The notes below the pieces were generated by a model. The model worked only from the letters and a program-made list of their open reading frames with translations, did no database searches and was not told the origin of the DNA. The translations under genes and the position numbers were made by a program. DNA of 64,000 bases from Phragmites australis (Eukaryota > Streptophyta > Magnoliopsida > Poales > Poaceae), in assembly GCF_958298935.1 (NCBI RefSeq), contig NC_084929.1, forward strand, positions 30,321,501 to 30,385,500, written 5' to 3'. Position 1 is the first letter of the stretch. The number at the start of each line of letters is the position of its first letter. Shown piece after piece: positions 49,039 to 61,265 of the stretch.

Positions 49039-52000
49039 CTAATCCTTGCGCATGTGTTGTACATCAGTAACCCCGATCTTAGAACGCAATTTGCAGAAGC
49101 GTTCTCGTCCCAGGGCCTTGGTCGGAACGTCCGCCAGTTGCTCAGCAGTCCCAATGGACTCAATCTTCACCCTGTCCTCCTCGATGCATTCTCGAATGTA
49201 ATGGTATCTGACATCGATATGTTTGCTGCGATCATGGAACACAGGGTTCTTACTGAGCTGGATGGCGGACTGGTTGTCGATCTTCAGTGTGATGGCACCG
49301 GCCTTCTCGCCTTTGAGCTCTGCAAGAAGCCGCGCCAACCAAACCCCCTGGCAAGCTGCTGTCGTCGCGGCGATGTACTCAGCTTCACATGAGGACAGGG
49401 CCACAACCTTCTGCTTCTGAGATTGCCAGGTGATGATGTTGCTGCTGAGGAAGAAGAGGACGCCAGTGGTGCTCTTCCGCGTGTCTATGTCGCCGGCAAG
49501 GTCACTGTCGCTGTAGCCAACGAGCTGTGCCTGCTTCTTCCTCTTGAACTGACAGCCAAAGTGCAAAGTGCCAGCAACATACCTCAACACCCTCTTCACG
49601 GCTGCCATGTGCTCAGTGGTTGGTTTCTCCATGAACCGGCTGATGTAGCCCACTGAGAACGCTAAGTCTGGTCTTGAATTCACCAGGTAGCGGAGGGAGC
49701 CAATGATGCTTCTGTAATGGGTGGCATTAACAGTAGAGGCAGTGCTCATCTTACTGAATTTCAGCCGAGGCTCCATCGGGATTTGGCTCAGGTTGCACCC
49801 AGTCATGCCTGCACCTTCAAGGATCTTGGCTGCGTAGGCACTCTGGCTGACGGTGATCCCGGTCTCCGTTTGTGTTACCTCAAGGCTGAGGTAGTAACGA
49901 AGCAGGCCCAAGTCGCTCATCTTGAACGTAGCCTTCATCTCCATCTTGAAGTTGTCGATGTCGACCTTGTTGGCGCCGGTGATCACAAGGTCGTCGACGT
50001 ACACTCCCACGACAAGGCGGCGTGCGCCCTCTCCGTGGAGATAGACAGCATGCTCGGAGGCGCTCCGGTGGAAACCGAGCTTGAGTAGCGAAGTGTCCAG
50101 CTTAGAGTACCACGCCCGCGGAGCCTGCCGAAATCCGTAAAGAGCTTTGACAAGGTGGAGTACCTTCTGTTCTTGCCCCTTAAATACGAACCCAGGTGGC
50201 TGCTCGACGTAGACTTCCTCCTACAGCTCACCGTTGAGGAAGGTAGACTTGACATCCATGTGGTGCACCGCCCAGCCTTCGCTCGCGGTGTGGGCCAGCA
50301 GCAACCGCACGGACTCAAGCCTTAACACCGGTGCGAAGACCTCGTCGTAGTCGATTCCTTGGCGCTGCACGTACCCCTTCGCGATGAGCCGGGCCTTGTG
50401 CTTGGTGACGAGCCCTGCTGCGTCCTTCTTGGTCTTGTAGACCCACTTGAGGCCAATCAGGTGTGATCGTGGTGGCCGCTCGACCAGCTCCCAGGTGTTG
50501 TTCGCCTCGATTGATATCATCTCGTCGAGCATCGTGTGACGCCAGCACTCATGTTGAAGCGCCTCCGCGAACGTCGCCGGCTCGGCGTCGCTTGCCAGCA
50601 GGAGTCGCTCCTCCAAGTCCCGTGCAGTGAGCCCGGGCTGCGTGGCCGGCCCCAGCACATTGCCGATGTCGCGGAACCGCAGTGGGGCCTCGTCGTCATG
50701 ATCAACATCCAGTAGCTCGCTGGCCCCGCTGGTCAGAGGTGAGACAAACTCGATCGGCACCAAGCCCTGGTGCACCTGCGGGCTCGGCGTCGAGCTCCCA
50801 GTGCCAGGCACAGGCGAGTCCACCAGTGACCAGGACGAAGTCGATCCTGGCGTCATGGGAGATGATGCTGGCGACGCTGAACTAGACGCTGTGGGCGATG
50901 CCGGTGCGCGCGCGGGCGTCGACTTGGTGGTGATCACTTCGGACTGCACTGGTGTCGGCTCCTCGATGACGAAGTCTCCAGCCTCGCCGCCGTGGTCGCC
51001 GGACCAGGTCCACTGCGCCGCCTCCTCGAACACGACATCGCGACTGATGTGGACGCGCCGGGTCGTGGGATCGTAGACGCGGTATGCCTTAGATCCCGGT
51101 TCGTAGCCAACGAAGACCATCCGGCTGCTGCGGTCGTCGAGCTTCTTCAAGTTCGGCGTGGTCACCTTGACGTGGGAGACACACCCGAAAGTCTGGAGAT
51201 GTTGCACCCCCGGCGGGCTCCCGGTCCACAGCTCGTACAGCGTCTTGCCGCCGATGCTCTTTGACGACGACCGGTTGAGGAGGTAGACTGCCATCGTGAC
51301 GGCCTCCCCCCAGAACACACCTGGGAACCCTTCGCCTTGAGCATGCTGCGCGCCGTGCCCACGACAAACTGGTTGCAGCGCTCCACGACACCGTTCTGTT
51401 GCGGCGCGTACGGCGCCGTGAGTTCGTGTCGCACGCCGAGCTCGGCGCAGTACTCCACGAAGTCTGCAGCTGCAAACTCTCCTCCACGATCTGTGCGGAG
51501 GGCACCCAGCCTCTTCCCGGTCTTGCGCTCGGCGGCTGCCTGGATGTGTTTGATCGCCGTCGCGGCGGCGTCCTTGGAAGACAACAGCGAGACCCACATG
51601 TAACGCGAGAAGTCATCAATGAGGAGGAGGAAGTACTGGTTCCCACTTGGTGTCGCCGGCGAAATAGGCCCGTAGAGGTCGCCGTGGAGGAGCTGGAGCA
51701 CCTCGGTCGATTGCCCAAGCGCCCGCTGAGGGAATGGCGCACGCCGGTGCTTGCCGGCGAGGTAGGCCTCGCACACCTGCTCGACCTGAGTGAGCAGGGA
51801 CAGACCACGTACCAGCCCCTCTTTTGCCATCCTGCGCAGCGCTGCAAAGTGGAGGTGGCCGAACCGAGTGTGCCACACCCAGGCGTCCTCATCGACGCGC
51901 GCCGCCAGACAGACTGGGTGTGCAATGTTGATGTCGAGCACATACAGCCGGCCCGGGCTGCGATGGATCTTCGCGAGCAGGCAGTGCTCCTCGTCGCGGA

Positions 52001-53507
52001 TGCACATCACACCGTCCTCCACCAGCACCTGGTACCCGCCTTCATCGAGCTGTCCAACGGAGATGATGTTGGTGGTGAGGCGCGGCAAGAAGTAGACGTT
52101 GGGGAGGGCGCGGTGTTTGCCTTTCTTGCACGAGAAGAGCACGGTGTCGCTCCCCTGGATCCGCGCGACAGATCCGTCGCCGAACCGCACTGTCCCGGTG
52201 ACGCCGATGTCGAGGTTGGAGAATGCCGCCCGGGACCCCAACATGTGGTTGGACGCGCCGGTGTCCAGGACCTAGCACTTTGGGTCCCGGTCCTCCGATG
52301 CGTCGAAAGCGACGAGGACCTTCTCCTCGACGAGCTCGAGTGCGCCGGCATCATGGGTCGCCGGCGGCAGCGTCTAGATGGGAAGCGGTGGCGGCACATG
52401 GATGAGGGATTCAGACCCATCATCGTGGATCGCCCCGAGAGCAAGAAGAAGAGTGGGCTCGTCGTCCTGAGCCACGTGAACTTGCTCCTCCCTCTTCTTG
52501 CCGCGGCAAACCTTGGCCCAGTGGCCTTTCTTGCCGCAGTTCTTGCAGATGTCGTCGGGGTTGGGACGGCCCGTGTTCGAGCCGGCCCGCGAGTCAGCGT
52601 TGCCGCCGGCGCCACGTCCGCGACCCTTGCCGCGTCGCTTGCCGCGGCCACCGTAGCCGGAGCTGCCACAGCTAGACTCCTGGTCTTTCTTCTTGTACCG
52701 CTCGACCCACTGCTCCTCCGTGAGCAGCAGTTTGCCGCCAGCGATTTGCTGCGGGGAGGGCTTGACGTCGTCCGCCGCCTTCAGCCTTCCCGTCACCTCC
52801 TCGATCGAGAGTTGAGAGATGTCGAGAAGGGTTTCAATGGAGATGACAAGTTGTTTGTACCTCGGGCGGACGACGCGGAGGTACTTGGCAACCACCTTGT
52901 GATCAACCTCAGGATCACCGAGCGTCGCCAGCCGCTGGACGATTCCCGTCAGACGCATGGCGAAGTCCTCGATCACCTCTCCGTCGCGGAGCGCGATTGC
53001 CTCGTACTCGACGCAGAGGTTTTGCGTGGTCGCCTTCCGCACTCGATCGTCGCCGATGCGGAGCGTCTTGATGGCCTCCCACGCTTCCTTCACCGACTCC
53101 TTGGTCACGAGCGTGGAGATCATCTCGGGCGGCATCGCGCTGCAGATAGCGTGCAGCGCAGTACGATCGTCGTGGAACTCAGTGTCGTCGTGCTCGACGG
53201 CGTCCCAGAGATTGCGCGCCTGCAGCTTCAACTTCATGAGCAGGGACCACTCGTTGTAGTTCGTCTTCGTCAGCTGCGGCCAGCTGCTCGCGCCGCCCGT
53301 CTCCCTGATGACCCGCTCAACGACGACTTCCCGCGGACGTCTTGCATCCCGGGTGCGCGAGCGGCGCACAGGGGAACGGCTCGGGCGAGGCGTTGGCGAG
53401 CGCGACGGCAACTTGTCGCCGCCGCTGGTGCCGTCGCCTTTGCCGGACGTCGCCATCTTGTCAGTGCCCGGCGGAGTACGGCCACGACGCCTCGTCGGAG
53501 ACAACAT
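49039..53507 (-). pseudogene. copia gag-pol polyprotein, nearly intact
   Basis: Minus strand. Gag starts at 53507 (MLSPTRRRG) or 53456 (MATSGKGDG), with the UBN2 gag core and CCHC knuckle CKNCGKKGHWAKVC (near 52520). The protease has VLDTGASNHM (near 52260) just after a TAG. The integrase finger and DDE core follow (HGDLYGP; RTDRGGEF; QQNGVVERCN, Glu kept). RT begins near 50550 and has VGVYVDDLVI (near 50000). RNase H ends at 49039. Defects seen: stop near 52274 before the protease, a frameshift near 51320 in integrase, and a stop near 50222 in RT. All visible catalytic motifs are kept, unlike the older element at 20199-24167. Confidence 0.92.
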
Positions 53508-53530
53508 ACCGGCTTCAGGACTCCAACAAT

Positions 53531-53544
53531 GGCTCTGATACCCA
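53531..53544 (-). other. primer binding site of the copia in STN8
   Basis: TGGGTATCAGAGCC on the minus strand, next to the LTR end. Confidence 0.9.
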
Positions 53545-53545
53545 T

Positions 53546-53610
53546 TGTCAGAATTCTCCTGGTGGAGGACGTCTCCGGCGAGATCAGGAGCTTGGCGACG
53601 AACGCGAGCT
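53546..53610 (-). mobile_element. truncated 5' LTR (65 bp)
   Basis: Identical to 48633-48697 except for two substitutions, then followed by a repeat of TTGGCGACGAACGCG (first copy within the LTR, second at about 53609-53623) and by STN8 sequence. Confidence 0.85.
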
Positions 53611-54363
53611 TGGCGACGAACGCGCTGCGGGCGGCGCACTCTCCCGTCTGGACGACCTCACGGCGGGGCTGTCAGATGCCCAACGGTGGGCGCTGTTCGG
53701 TTTCTTGGCGGCGACGTGGCTGTACCTGACGGCGCGTCCCGGGGTGCTGAGCGGCGCCGTGGACGCGTACGTGCTGGCGCCGCTGCAGCTGGCGCTGGAC
53801 AGCGCGCTGGAGCGGCGGAGCCTCAAGATGAGCGACTTCGTGGTCGGCGAGCGCATCGGGTTGGGCTCCTTCGGGGTGGTGTACGCGGGCGCCGTGGTGC
53901 CGCGGAACGGCACCGTCGTGGAGGAGCGGTCCGGCAGGGCCAGGACGAGCCTCCAGCTCGACGATAGGTACAAGGAGAAGGTCATACTCAAGAAGGTGAG
54001 CAGCAAGCTTGCTGTGATCTCGAGTGAAATGGCGAGAAGCTGATGTGCATTTGATCGTTTCAGATCAAGGTGGGGACGGTGGGGGCGAAGGAGTGCGGCG
54101 ACTACGAGGAGTGGTTCAACTACCGCGTGGCGAGGGCGGCGCCGGAGTCCTGCGCCTAGTTCCTCGGGAGCTTCGTCGCCGACAAGACCAAGTCGGAGTT
54201 CGTCTAGGGCGGCAAGTGGCTCGTCTGGAAGTTTGAGGTATGCATTTGGTCATTTGGCCTATTGGCATCGCGATGAACTCAATTGTTTACCAAACTATCC
54301 AAAATTTTCTGTTTCGAATTCAAACGCCCAAAAAGATAAAACTGAAAAAAAGAAAATACGAAT

Positions 54364-54437
54364 TGGCCCATGCAGGTCTCGAACCTGCGACCTTCGCGTT
54401 ATTAGCACGACGCTCTAACCAACTGAGCTAATAGGCC
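54364..54437 (-). tRNA. tRNA-Ile (anticodon AAU)
   Basis: Minus strand, 74 nt including the discriminator A. Acceptor stem GGCCTAT/ATGGGCC, D arm GCTC-AGTTGGTTA-GAGC, anticodon stem-loop TCGTG-CTAATAA-CGCGA, T arm GCAGG-TTCGAGA-CCTGC, all paired. The loop gives anticodon AAT, isoleucine. The A-box and B-box (GGTTCGAGACC) are intact. A T-rich Pol III terminator (TTTTCTTTTTTT) follows. CCA is not encoded, as expected of nuclear genes. It lies antisense in the second intron of the STN8 pseudogene. Confidence 0.97.
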
Positions 54438-55205
54438 ATTGTTTTTTATTACAAATACAGAATTAATAGTGTGTGCACAGGGCGACCGGCACGTTGGAGC
54501 GCGGCGCGCTGGTGGTGAAGCAAGTGATGCGTCAGCTGATCACGTCGCTGAAGCGCATCCACGGCACGGGCATCGTGCACCGCGATATCAAGCCCTCCAA
54601 CCTCGTCGTCACCCGGCGCGGGCAGGTGAAGCTCATCGACTTCGGCGCCGCCACGGACCTCCGCATCGGCAAGAACTACGTCCCCGATCGCGCCCTCCTC
54701 GACCCGGACTACTGCCCGCCCGAGCTCTACGTCCTCCCCGAGGAGACACCCCAACCACCGGCCGAGCCCATTGCGGCCATCCTCTCCCCCATCCTCTGGC
54801 AGGTCATCGTCGTCACCATCACGTCTCCTCTTGCTTTGCCGCTCTAATCAGACACTGACAACTAACTCTGCGTCTTGCAGCTCAACAACCCGGACCTGTT
54901 CGACGTGTACTCGGCGGGGATAGTGCTGATGCAGATGGCCATACCGACGCTGCGGACGGCGTCGGGGCTCAAGAACTTCAACGCCGAGCTCAGGTTCGCC
55001 GGCTACGACCTCAACAGGTGGCGACTTGCAGATACTGGACCTCGACTCCGGGAGGGGCTGGAACCTCGCCACCAAGCTCATCTCGGAGAGAGGAGCCAAC
55101 GGGCGGGGCCGGCTCTCCGCCGCCGCCGCTCTGCGGCACCCGTATTTTCTCCTGGGTGCTGATCAGGCCGCGGCCGTCCTGTCCAAGCTCTCGTTCAGCA
55201 AATAG

Positions 55206-55645
55206 AGTCCATCCATTTCCGGATATACATTGGATCAATGGAATCCTCTGATCGATACATCGGGGTACATTGCGCATTGCTGAGATCGTGGCATACAATG
55301 ATCAGCAATGGCAAGGGCATTTTTGCTTTATAGCCACTCATGGGAAGGATCAAGAGGGAGGCATCTGGTGACTGGTGTTACAATTTTTTGTTCTGTATGG
55401 GATTGCTTGAACAATGTGGTGCAGAGTTTCAGACACTAGCTAACTTTACATGCCCCGATGCATCTGGGCTGAACATTATACTAGGCAGAAATCCTACTTC
55501 CGTTGATCACTTCCTCAAACCTATGTAGATGGAGACTTCCCAGAGAGCTCATCAGCTGGTCGCAAAATTCTGCGATGCTGCCATTTCAGCCGATCAGGTG
55601 TTGACCGTGCTCGTTCTGATGCTCTACTGACAGACGAAATGGACA
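55206..55645. other. spacer between convergent 3' ends
   Basis: STN8 pseudogene and thioredoxin gene converge here. Probably their 3' UTRs; no ORF recognised. Confidence 0.5.
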
Positions 55646-56459
55646 TCACTCAATTAAGCTGGCCTGGCAATATGGATCGAACTTCTTCACGAGATCTGCC
55701 TGGTTGCCCCCGACCAGCTTGTCGACCTCCTTCTTGCCTCTCATGAAGATGAACGTTGGGGTTGCCCGTATGTTGAATTGCGTGACAAGTTCCTGGGGAA
55801 TCATTTTATTGTGACAGTTAACTTCAACATTTTCCTATGTGTCCAAAGTACAAAAAATGAAGAAGAAAATAATGTGCAAAATTCGGAATACTGATGTACC
55901 GGTAGTTCGTCTACATCGACTGACACGAAAACAAGATCAGAATGCTTCAAAGAGAGCTCGGCGAATACTGGAGCAGCATTCCTACATGGTCCACACCAAG
56001 TTGTGCTGAATTTTATCACAACCTACAGGTCGACATAATAACATGGTTAACCTGAACAGCTGAAGGAATTATGCAAGGGAATGTCAAATACACCTACACA
56101 CGGCTGCCCTGGTGTCACAAGGAGTACTACTTACTGTTTGCCCAAGTTCACTTGATTCTTCTAATTTCCGCTCCCAACACCTATGATCTGTCATTATAGT
56201 CACATTTCCGGCGCTGTAGTCCAGCTGTTCCTCAGCATCTACAGCACTCTGCAAACAGAAGCATAATACAAAGTTCCTGGATCAGAAACCCCACTACAAG
56301 CTGAAATGGCGAGTCTTTCGTATGATTATATCATTTTTTTAGCAAAACCATGTTTGTATCGGCAAGCAGATCACAGGAAACGAAACGGTAATGCGTGATG
56401 CGATGAGCAAAATTGTACTAGAGTAGCAAGAGATAATTTACGCTTCCACAGAACCCCAT
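55646..56459 (-). CDS. thioredoxin h-like protein with N-terminal acylation signal
   Basis: Four coding exons on the minus strand: 56459-56442, 56248-56135, 56022-55900 and 55792-55646 (18, 114, 123 and 147 bp, giving 133 aa). All are GT-AG with phase 0 junctions. The active site WCGPC is at residues 53-57 and the conserved cis-proline is in RATPT (Pro97), so the disulfide-reductase fold is complete. The first exon encodes only MGFCGS: Gly2 fits N-myristoylation and Cys4 palmitoylation, as in the h9 class of plant thioredoxins, suggesting a membrane-associated protein. The gene reduces target disulfides with NADPH-thioredoxin reductase or glutaredoxin. The first coding exon continues upstream to an acceptor at 56502, so there is a 5' UTR intron; it contains the foldback element. 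No defects seen. Confidence 0.9.
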
Positions 56460-56715
56460 TGGTTCGAGGTAATTCGTCAGGATGTCCGGACCCCCTGGAC
56501 TCTGATGATGAGAAACGAAGTTTAGTACTTGTGTCAATGACAGTAACCAAAGGGGAAAAGAAGTGATGGAACCCTAATAGATGTTCGAAATTTGTCAAAA
56601 ATATATGCTCGTAATCGATGGCCAAACATGAAAGAACTATGCTGATTAGGTAGAATGAGGCAAAATAATACATCACAAAATTGGTTACCCTAGAAAGAAA
56701 TAGGCTGATATAGAG

Positions 56716-57250
56716 GAGAAATTTCAGTATTTGCCACCCAATTCGCGTGCCTCTCTGGAATTGCCATCCAATTCGCGTGCCTTTCATAATATAACACCGG
56801 GTACGCGAATTTTTTCAGAATATGACATCCGCGCCAATACCTTTGGCGCGGAGGTGCTCTCTCCACCGGGCCAGACCATTATGCCCCTGTGTACTGTGTA
56901 ATACCCACGCCAATGGCGTTGGCGCGGACCCTCCCGCGCCAAACTGCTTGGCGCGGAACCTCTATGTGTTCGAGAATGCTGTGAAGAACTTGTTCCTACA
57001 GAGAATGTTCCGCGCCAAGCAGTTTGGCGCGGGAGGGTCCGCGCCAACGTCATTGGCGCGGGTATTACACAGTACACAGGGGCATAATGGTCTGGCCCGG
57101 TGGAGAGAGCACCTCCGCGCCAAAGGTGTTGGCGCGGATGTCATATTCTGAAAAAATTCGCGTGCCCGGTGTTATATTCTGAAAGGCACGCGAATTGGAT
57201 GGCAATTCCAGAGAGGCACGCGAATTGGGTGGCAAATACTGAAATTTCTC
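56716..57250. mobile_element. foldback (Mutator-type) MITE, 535 bp, in the thioredoxin 5' intron
   Basis: Two arms of about 243 bp (56716-56958 and 57008-57250) are inverted copies differing at about six positions, with a 49-bp loop. The flanks are a perfect 9-bp duplication GATATAGAG (56707-56715 and 57251-57259), the Mutator hallmark. Each arm contains three units of the form CCGCGCCAA-N6-TTGGCGCGG. A transcript through it would form a long hairpin. Confidence 0.95.
56842..57124. promoter_or_regulatory. cluster of E2F-like TTTGGCGC sites
   Basis: Exact TTTGGCGC at 56842-56849 (+), 56936-56943 (-), 57023-57030 (+) and 57117-57124 (-), with further TTGGCGCG near-matches. This fits the E2F consensus TTTSSCGC. 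Binding is inferred only from sequence. Confidence 0.5.
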
Positions 57251-57722
57251 GATATAGAGATGGTGGATGGCAATTCAGCATTTCAATTTGGGATTAAAGA
57301 GACAGTGGTGAAACGGATTTCATGGACAAAAGTTACTCATACCAAAATCAAGGGAGGTGTAAAATAAACAAGCATGACGACAGTTAATCATGCACAGCAC
57401 ATTGACCCAATTAGAATGCAAGAGTTCCAATACTAGTCCCGAGAGAGAGAAAAAGAAAGGAGAGAACCAATAAACCAGGATCATTAGAACTGCCACATGA
57501 AGCTAGAACAAATGTTTGAAGTTTGGTTAACTTAATCCGAGAAACACAACTGCGCCATTTTTACCCCGCAAAAAAAACTACGCCTTTTTTCACATGATGC
57601 ACGAAGTAAACATTCTGACGGTAGCTTGGAAAAAAAAACATGAACACATTGCTGGGAGAGAAACTGGAAAAGGATACACTCGTACCTCTGCAAGGCCAAG
57701 AACAAGAAACGTCGGATTTACC

Positions 57723-57810
57723 TCCCGATCGATCGGACCCAATCCAACAACAATTCCGCTCCCAAACGCAGCAGCTAGCGCGCGCGTCGGGCGGCTGTGG
57801 GAGATGGCAC
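57723..57810 (-). other. probable 5' UTR first exon of the thioredoxin gene
   Basis: GC-rich sequence ending in a donor-like CGGGAG/GTAAATCC at 57722/57723, upstream of the acceptor at 56502 with no other acceptable donor noticed. The transcription start is not located. Confidence 0.4.
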
Positions 57811-59065
57811 CCCGGCGGGGCCCCAGCAGGGGAGTGTAGGGGGTGGCGCTGGGGGCTAGGGAAGGAAACGAGCCACCGCCATTACCGGGGCAGCTCCTTG
57901 GTAACCGTGGCAGCACGTTGGCAGACATGCCCTTCTCGTCAATAGCAGCAGCTAAAACCGTCGAAATAGGGGTGCAAGTGTGCAACTCGCGATCGGGTGG
58001 GGCGGCTGGGAGAGGGCTAGCTTCAAGAGGACCGACAGGCAGCGCAAGAAAAAGCCACCGTGCACGTCCTAAATTCGCAGGCCTCTTTTGACTACCCTTT
58101 TTGCCATTCGAGGCCTGCAATTGCTGTTCCTGCCTGCAGCATTGTATCCACTCTGTTGGCTGTTGCAGATTATATGCTTCAAGCGAAGGTGCCGAGCAGC
58201 CGGCACGGACACTCTTGCGGCGTAGCCCGGCAGATGGCCGCGCGGCGACAGGCCGGTACTTGGCCAAAGCAATCGCAGCGGCACGCACGCCGCTGGCAAC
58301 CAGGCCACGACAGCCAGCCCACATGGCGTTGAGTCGTGGTGAAGACTGTGCTGACGCAGCTGCGGCCACCGAGCCGAGCCAGGCTGCTGCTCCGCGCCAC
58401 GCCGCGTGACGAGCGAACGCGGTTTTCCGACATGCGCCGCCGCGGTCGCAGCCGGCGAAATGAGGTGCCGCGTCAAGCTGGTGTTACTTTGCAGTTGGAG
58501 GTAAACTCGTCACTTGTATAGTACGCTGGATCCATTGACGGAACCTGTCAAACTAGAATTCTTTGGAGCAACATGCTCCAAACCACGATGAAATGACATC
58601 AGCGTGAAGGTCTTGATGAACTCATGAAGTGCCTCCTAAGCTAGTCCATTCGGAGGGCTGGAGCATCTGAGCTCTGAGGCCATACAATTTTAGTACTAGA
58701 GTTCATCTGCTCAATGCCAATACCCAGTTCCAAGTAGACTAGACCCTTCAACATTCTCTGATAACATGACATGAATTGAGCCTACATTCAATGATCCACA
58801 GAGGCGGGTCTTTGATGAACATTTACCAAATAGCACGCACCTTAAGGAAGGTTTCCCAACAAGCATAGGTGCGAAGGCAAAAGCATGTCCGACCATCTCA
58901 CTAAGGACGGTAATGATGATAGGTCAACACCGACTACAATACGATCCTAGATGGATCAGGGATACACACAACCGGCAACAAATCGAAGGAGACAATGACC
59001 CATAAACAATTTCTTGAGACGACACAGGAATCGTCAGTGGTTCCAGCTGCAGAAGTATTCGTCCG
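57811..59065. other. GC-rich region upstream of thioredoxin, then E2 3' flank
   Basis: 57811-58500 is GC-rich with overlapping ORFs on both strands (for example 57590-58369 minus) that lack recognisable domains; it probably holds the thioredoxin promoter. 58530-58920 has no gene I can name. The last part is presumably 3' UTR of the E2 gene. Confidence 0.4.
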
Positions 59066-60726
<1,661 letters not shown>

Positions 60727-61135
60727 GATGAGATCCTGTTTTTTCATACATTAAGCAAAACGATTAGTCAATGAGCATATAATTAAAAAAAACTGTAATC
60801 AGTAACATCTATCTGCATATTGCGAAGAAGAGTTGGAAATGACAGATTACAAGTTCTAAATATGTTAATCAGCAACACAAGAAACAAACACCAATACATA
60901 GGCATAGTTCAACATAACAAGCCTGGCACTTAAATTGCCTTATCACAGGTTCCAGGACTGCAGACCCACATAGCTGATCCAAACTTCACTTTGTTGTTTC
61001 AGTTTATGATGTCAATCAATACTAAACTTGCCAGATGTCCCAGGTATGATATGGATTCTCTACTCTCTAGACTTCCTAATATTTGTATGATATGTCATAA
61101 TCTGACTTAACTATCGAAATTATCCAACAAAGGTC

Positions 61136-61265
61136 CAATCAGCATGAGGTAGCGATCCAATAATTAAACATGTATGCCAGCAATTGGTAAGGCGCTAGGT
61201 GGATTGACAATTTCAATCAGACATAAATAGCTCAATTTTATTGTATCGCCACCTCATGCTGATTA
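61136..61265. repeat. 130-bp hairpin repeat in the E2 5' intron
   Basis: AATCAGCATGAGGTAGCGAT (61137 onward) is the near-perfect inverse of the stretch ending 61264 (ATCGCCACCTCATGCTGATT), arms about 29 nt, loop about 70 nt. MITE-like; no target duplication found. Confidence 0.7.

Larger units (their letters stand above)
48633..53610 (-). mobile_element. Ty1/copia element inserted in STN8 exon 1
   Basis: Minus-strand element with a complete 3' LTR (48633-49028), gag-pol, primer site (53531-53544) and only 65 bp of its 5' LTR (53546-53610) before STN8 coding sequence resumes. Because most of the 5' LTR is deleted, the right target duplication is missing. The shared 65 bp of the two LTRs differ at only two sites, and gag-pol carries few defects, suggesting a fairly young insertion. 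Confidence 0.92.
48388..55205 (+). pseudogene. STN8: STN8-like chloroplast protein kinase, disrupted
   Basis: STN8 phosphorylates photosystem II core proteins at the thylakoid. The start MAASLLPPATLTKKY gives a transit peptide ending near IRCGA. Exon 1 (48388-48632) is split by a copia insertion and resumes near 53611 (SRLDDLTAGLSDAQRW), followed by the membrane segment LFGFLAATWLYLTARPGV and the glycine loop GERIGLGSFGVVYAG. Exon 2 is 54064-54237, exon 3 about 54481-54802 (HRDIKPSN and DFGAA kept), exon 4 54881-55205 ending LSKLSFSK. Defects besides the insertion: two GAG-to-TAG stops in exon 2 (54157, 54205); loss of about 30 codons after GDR in exon 3, with a frameshift; and loss of about 8 codons near 55020, again with a frameshift. 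The conserved sequence after the kinase core identifies STN8 rather than STN7. A functional copy presumably exists elsewhere. Confidence 0.9.

Noticed and set aside
51399..53729. 776-residue plus-strand ORF, the longest in the window
   Set aside because: It is the antisense shadow of the copia gag-pol, whose minus-strand frames show all expected motifs. The plus frame has no recognisable domain and is open only because the sequence is GC-rich.
54439..54858. Plus ORF overlapping STN8 exon 3
   Set aside because: Out of frame with the clear kinase reading (HRDIKPSN, DFGAA) found in the neighbouring frame.
57590..58369. 259-residue minus ORF in GC-rich DNA
   Set aside because: No domain, composition-driven, and it runs through the probable thioredoxin 5' UTR donor site.
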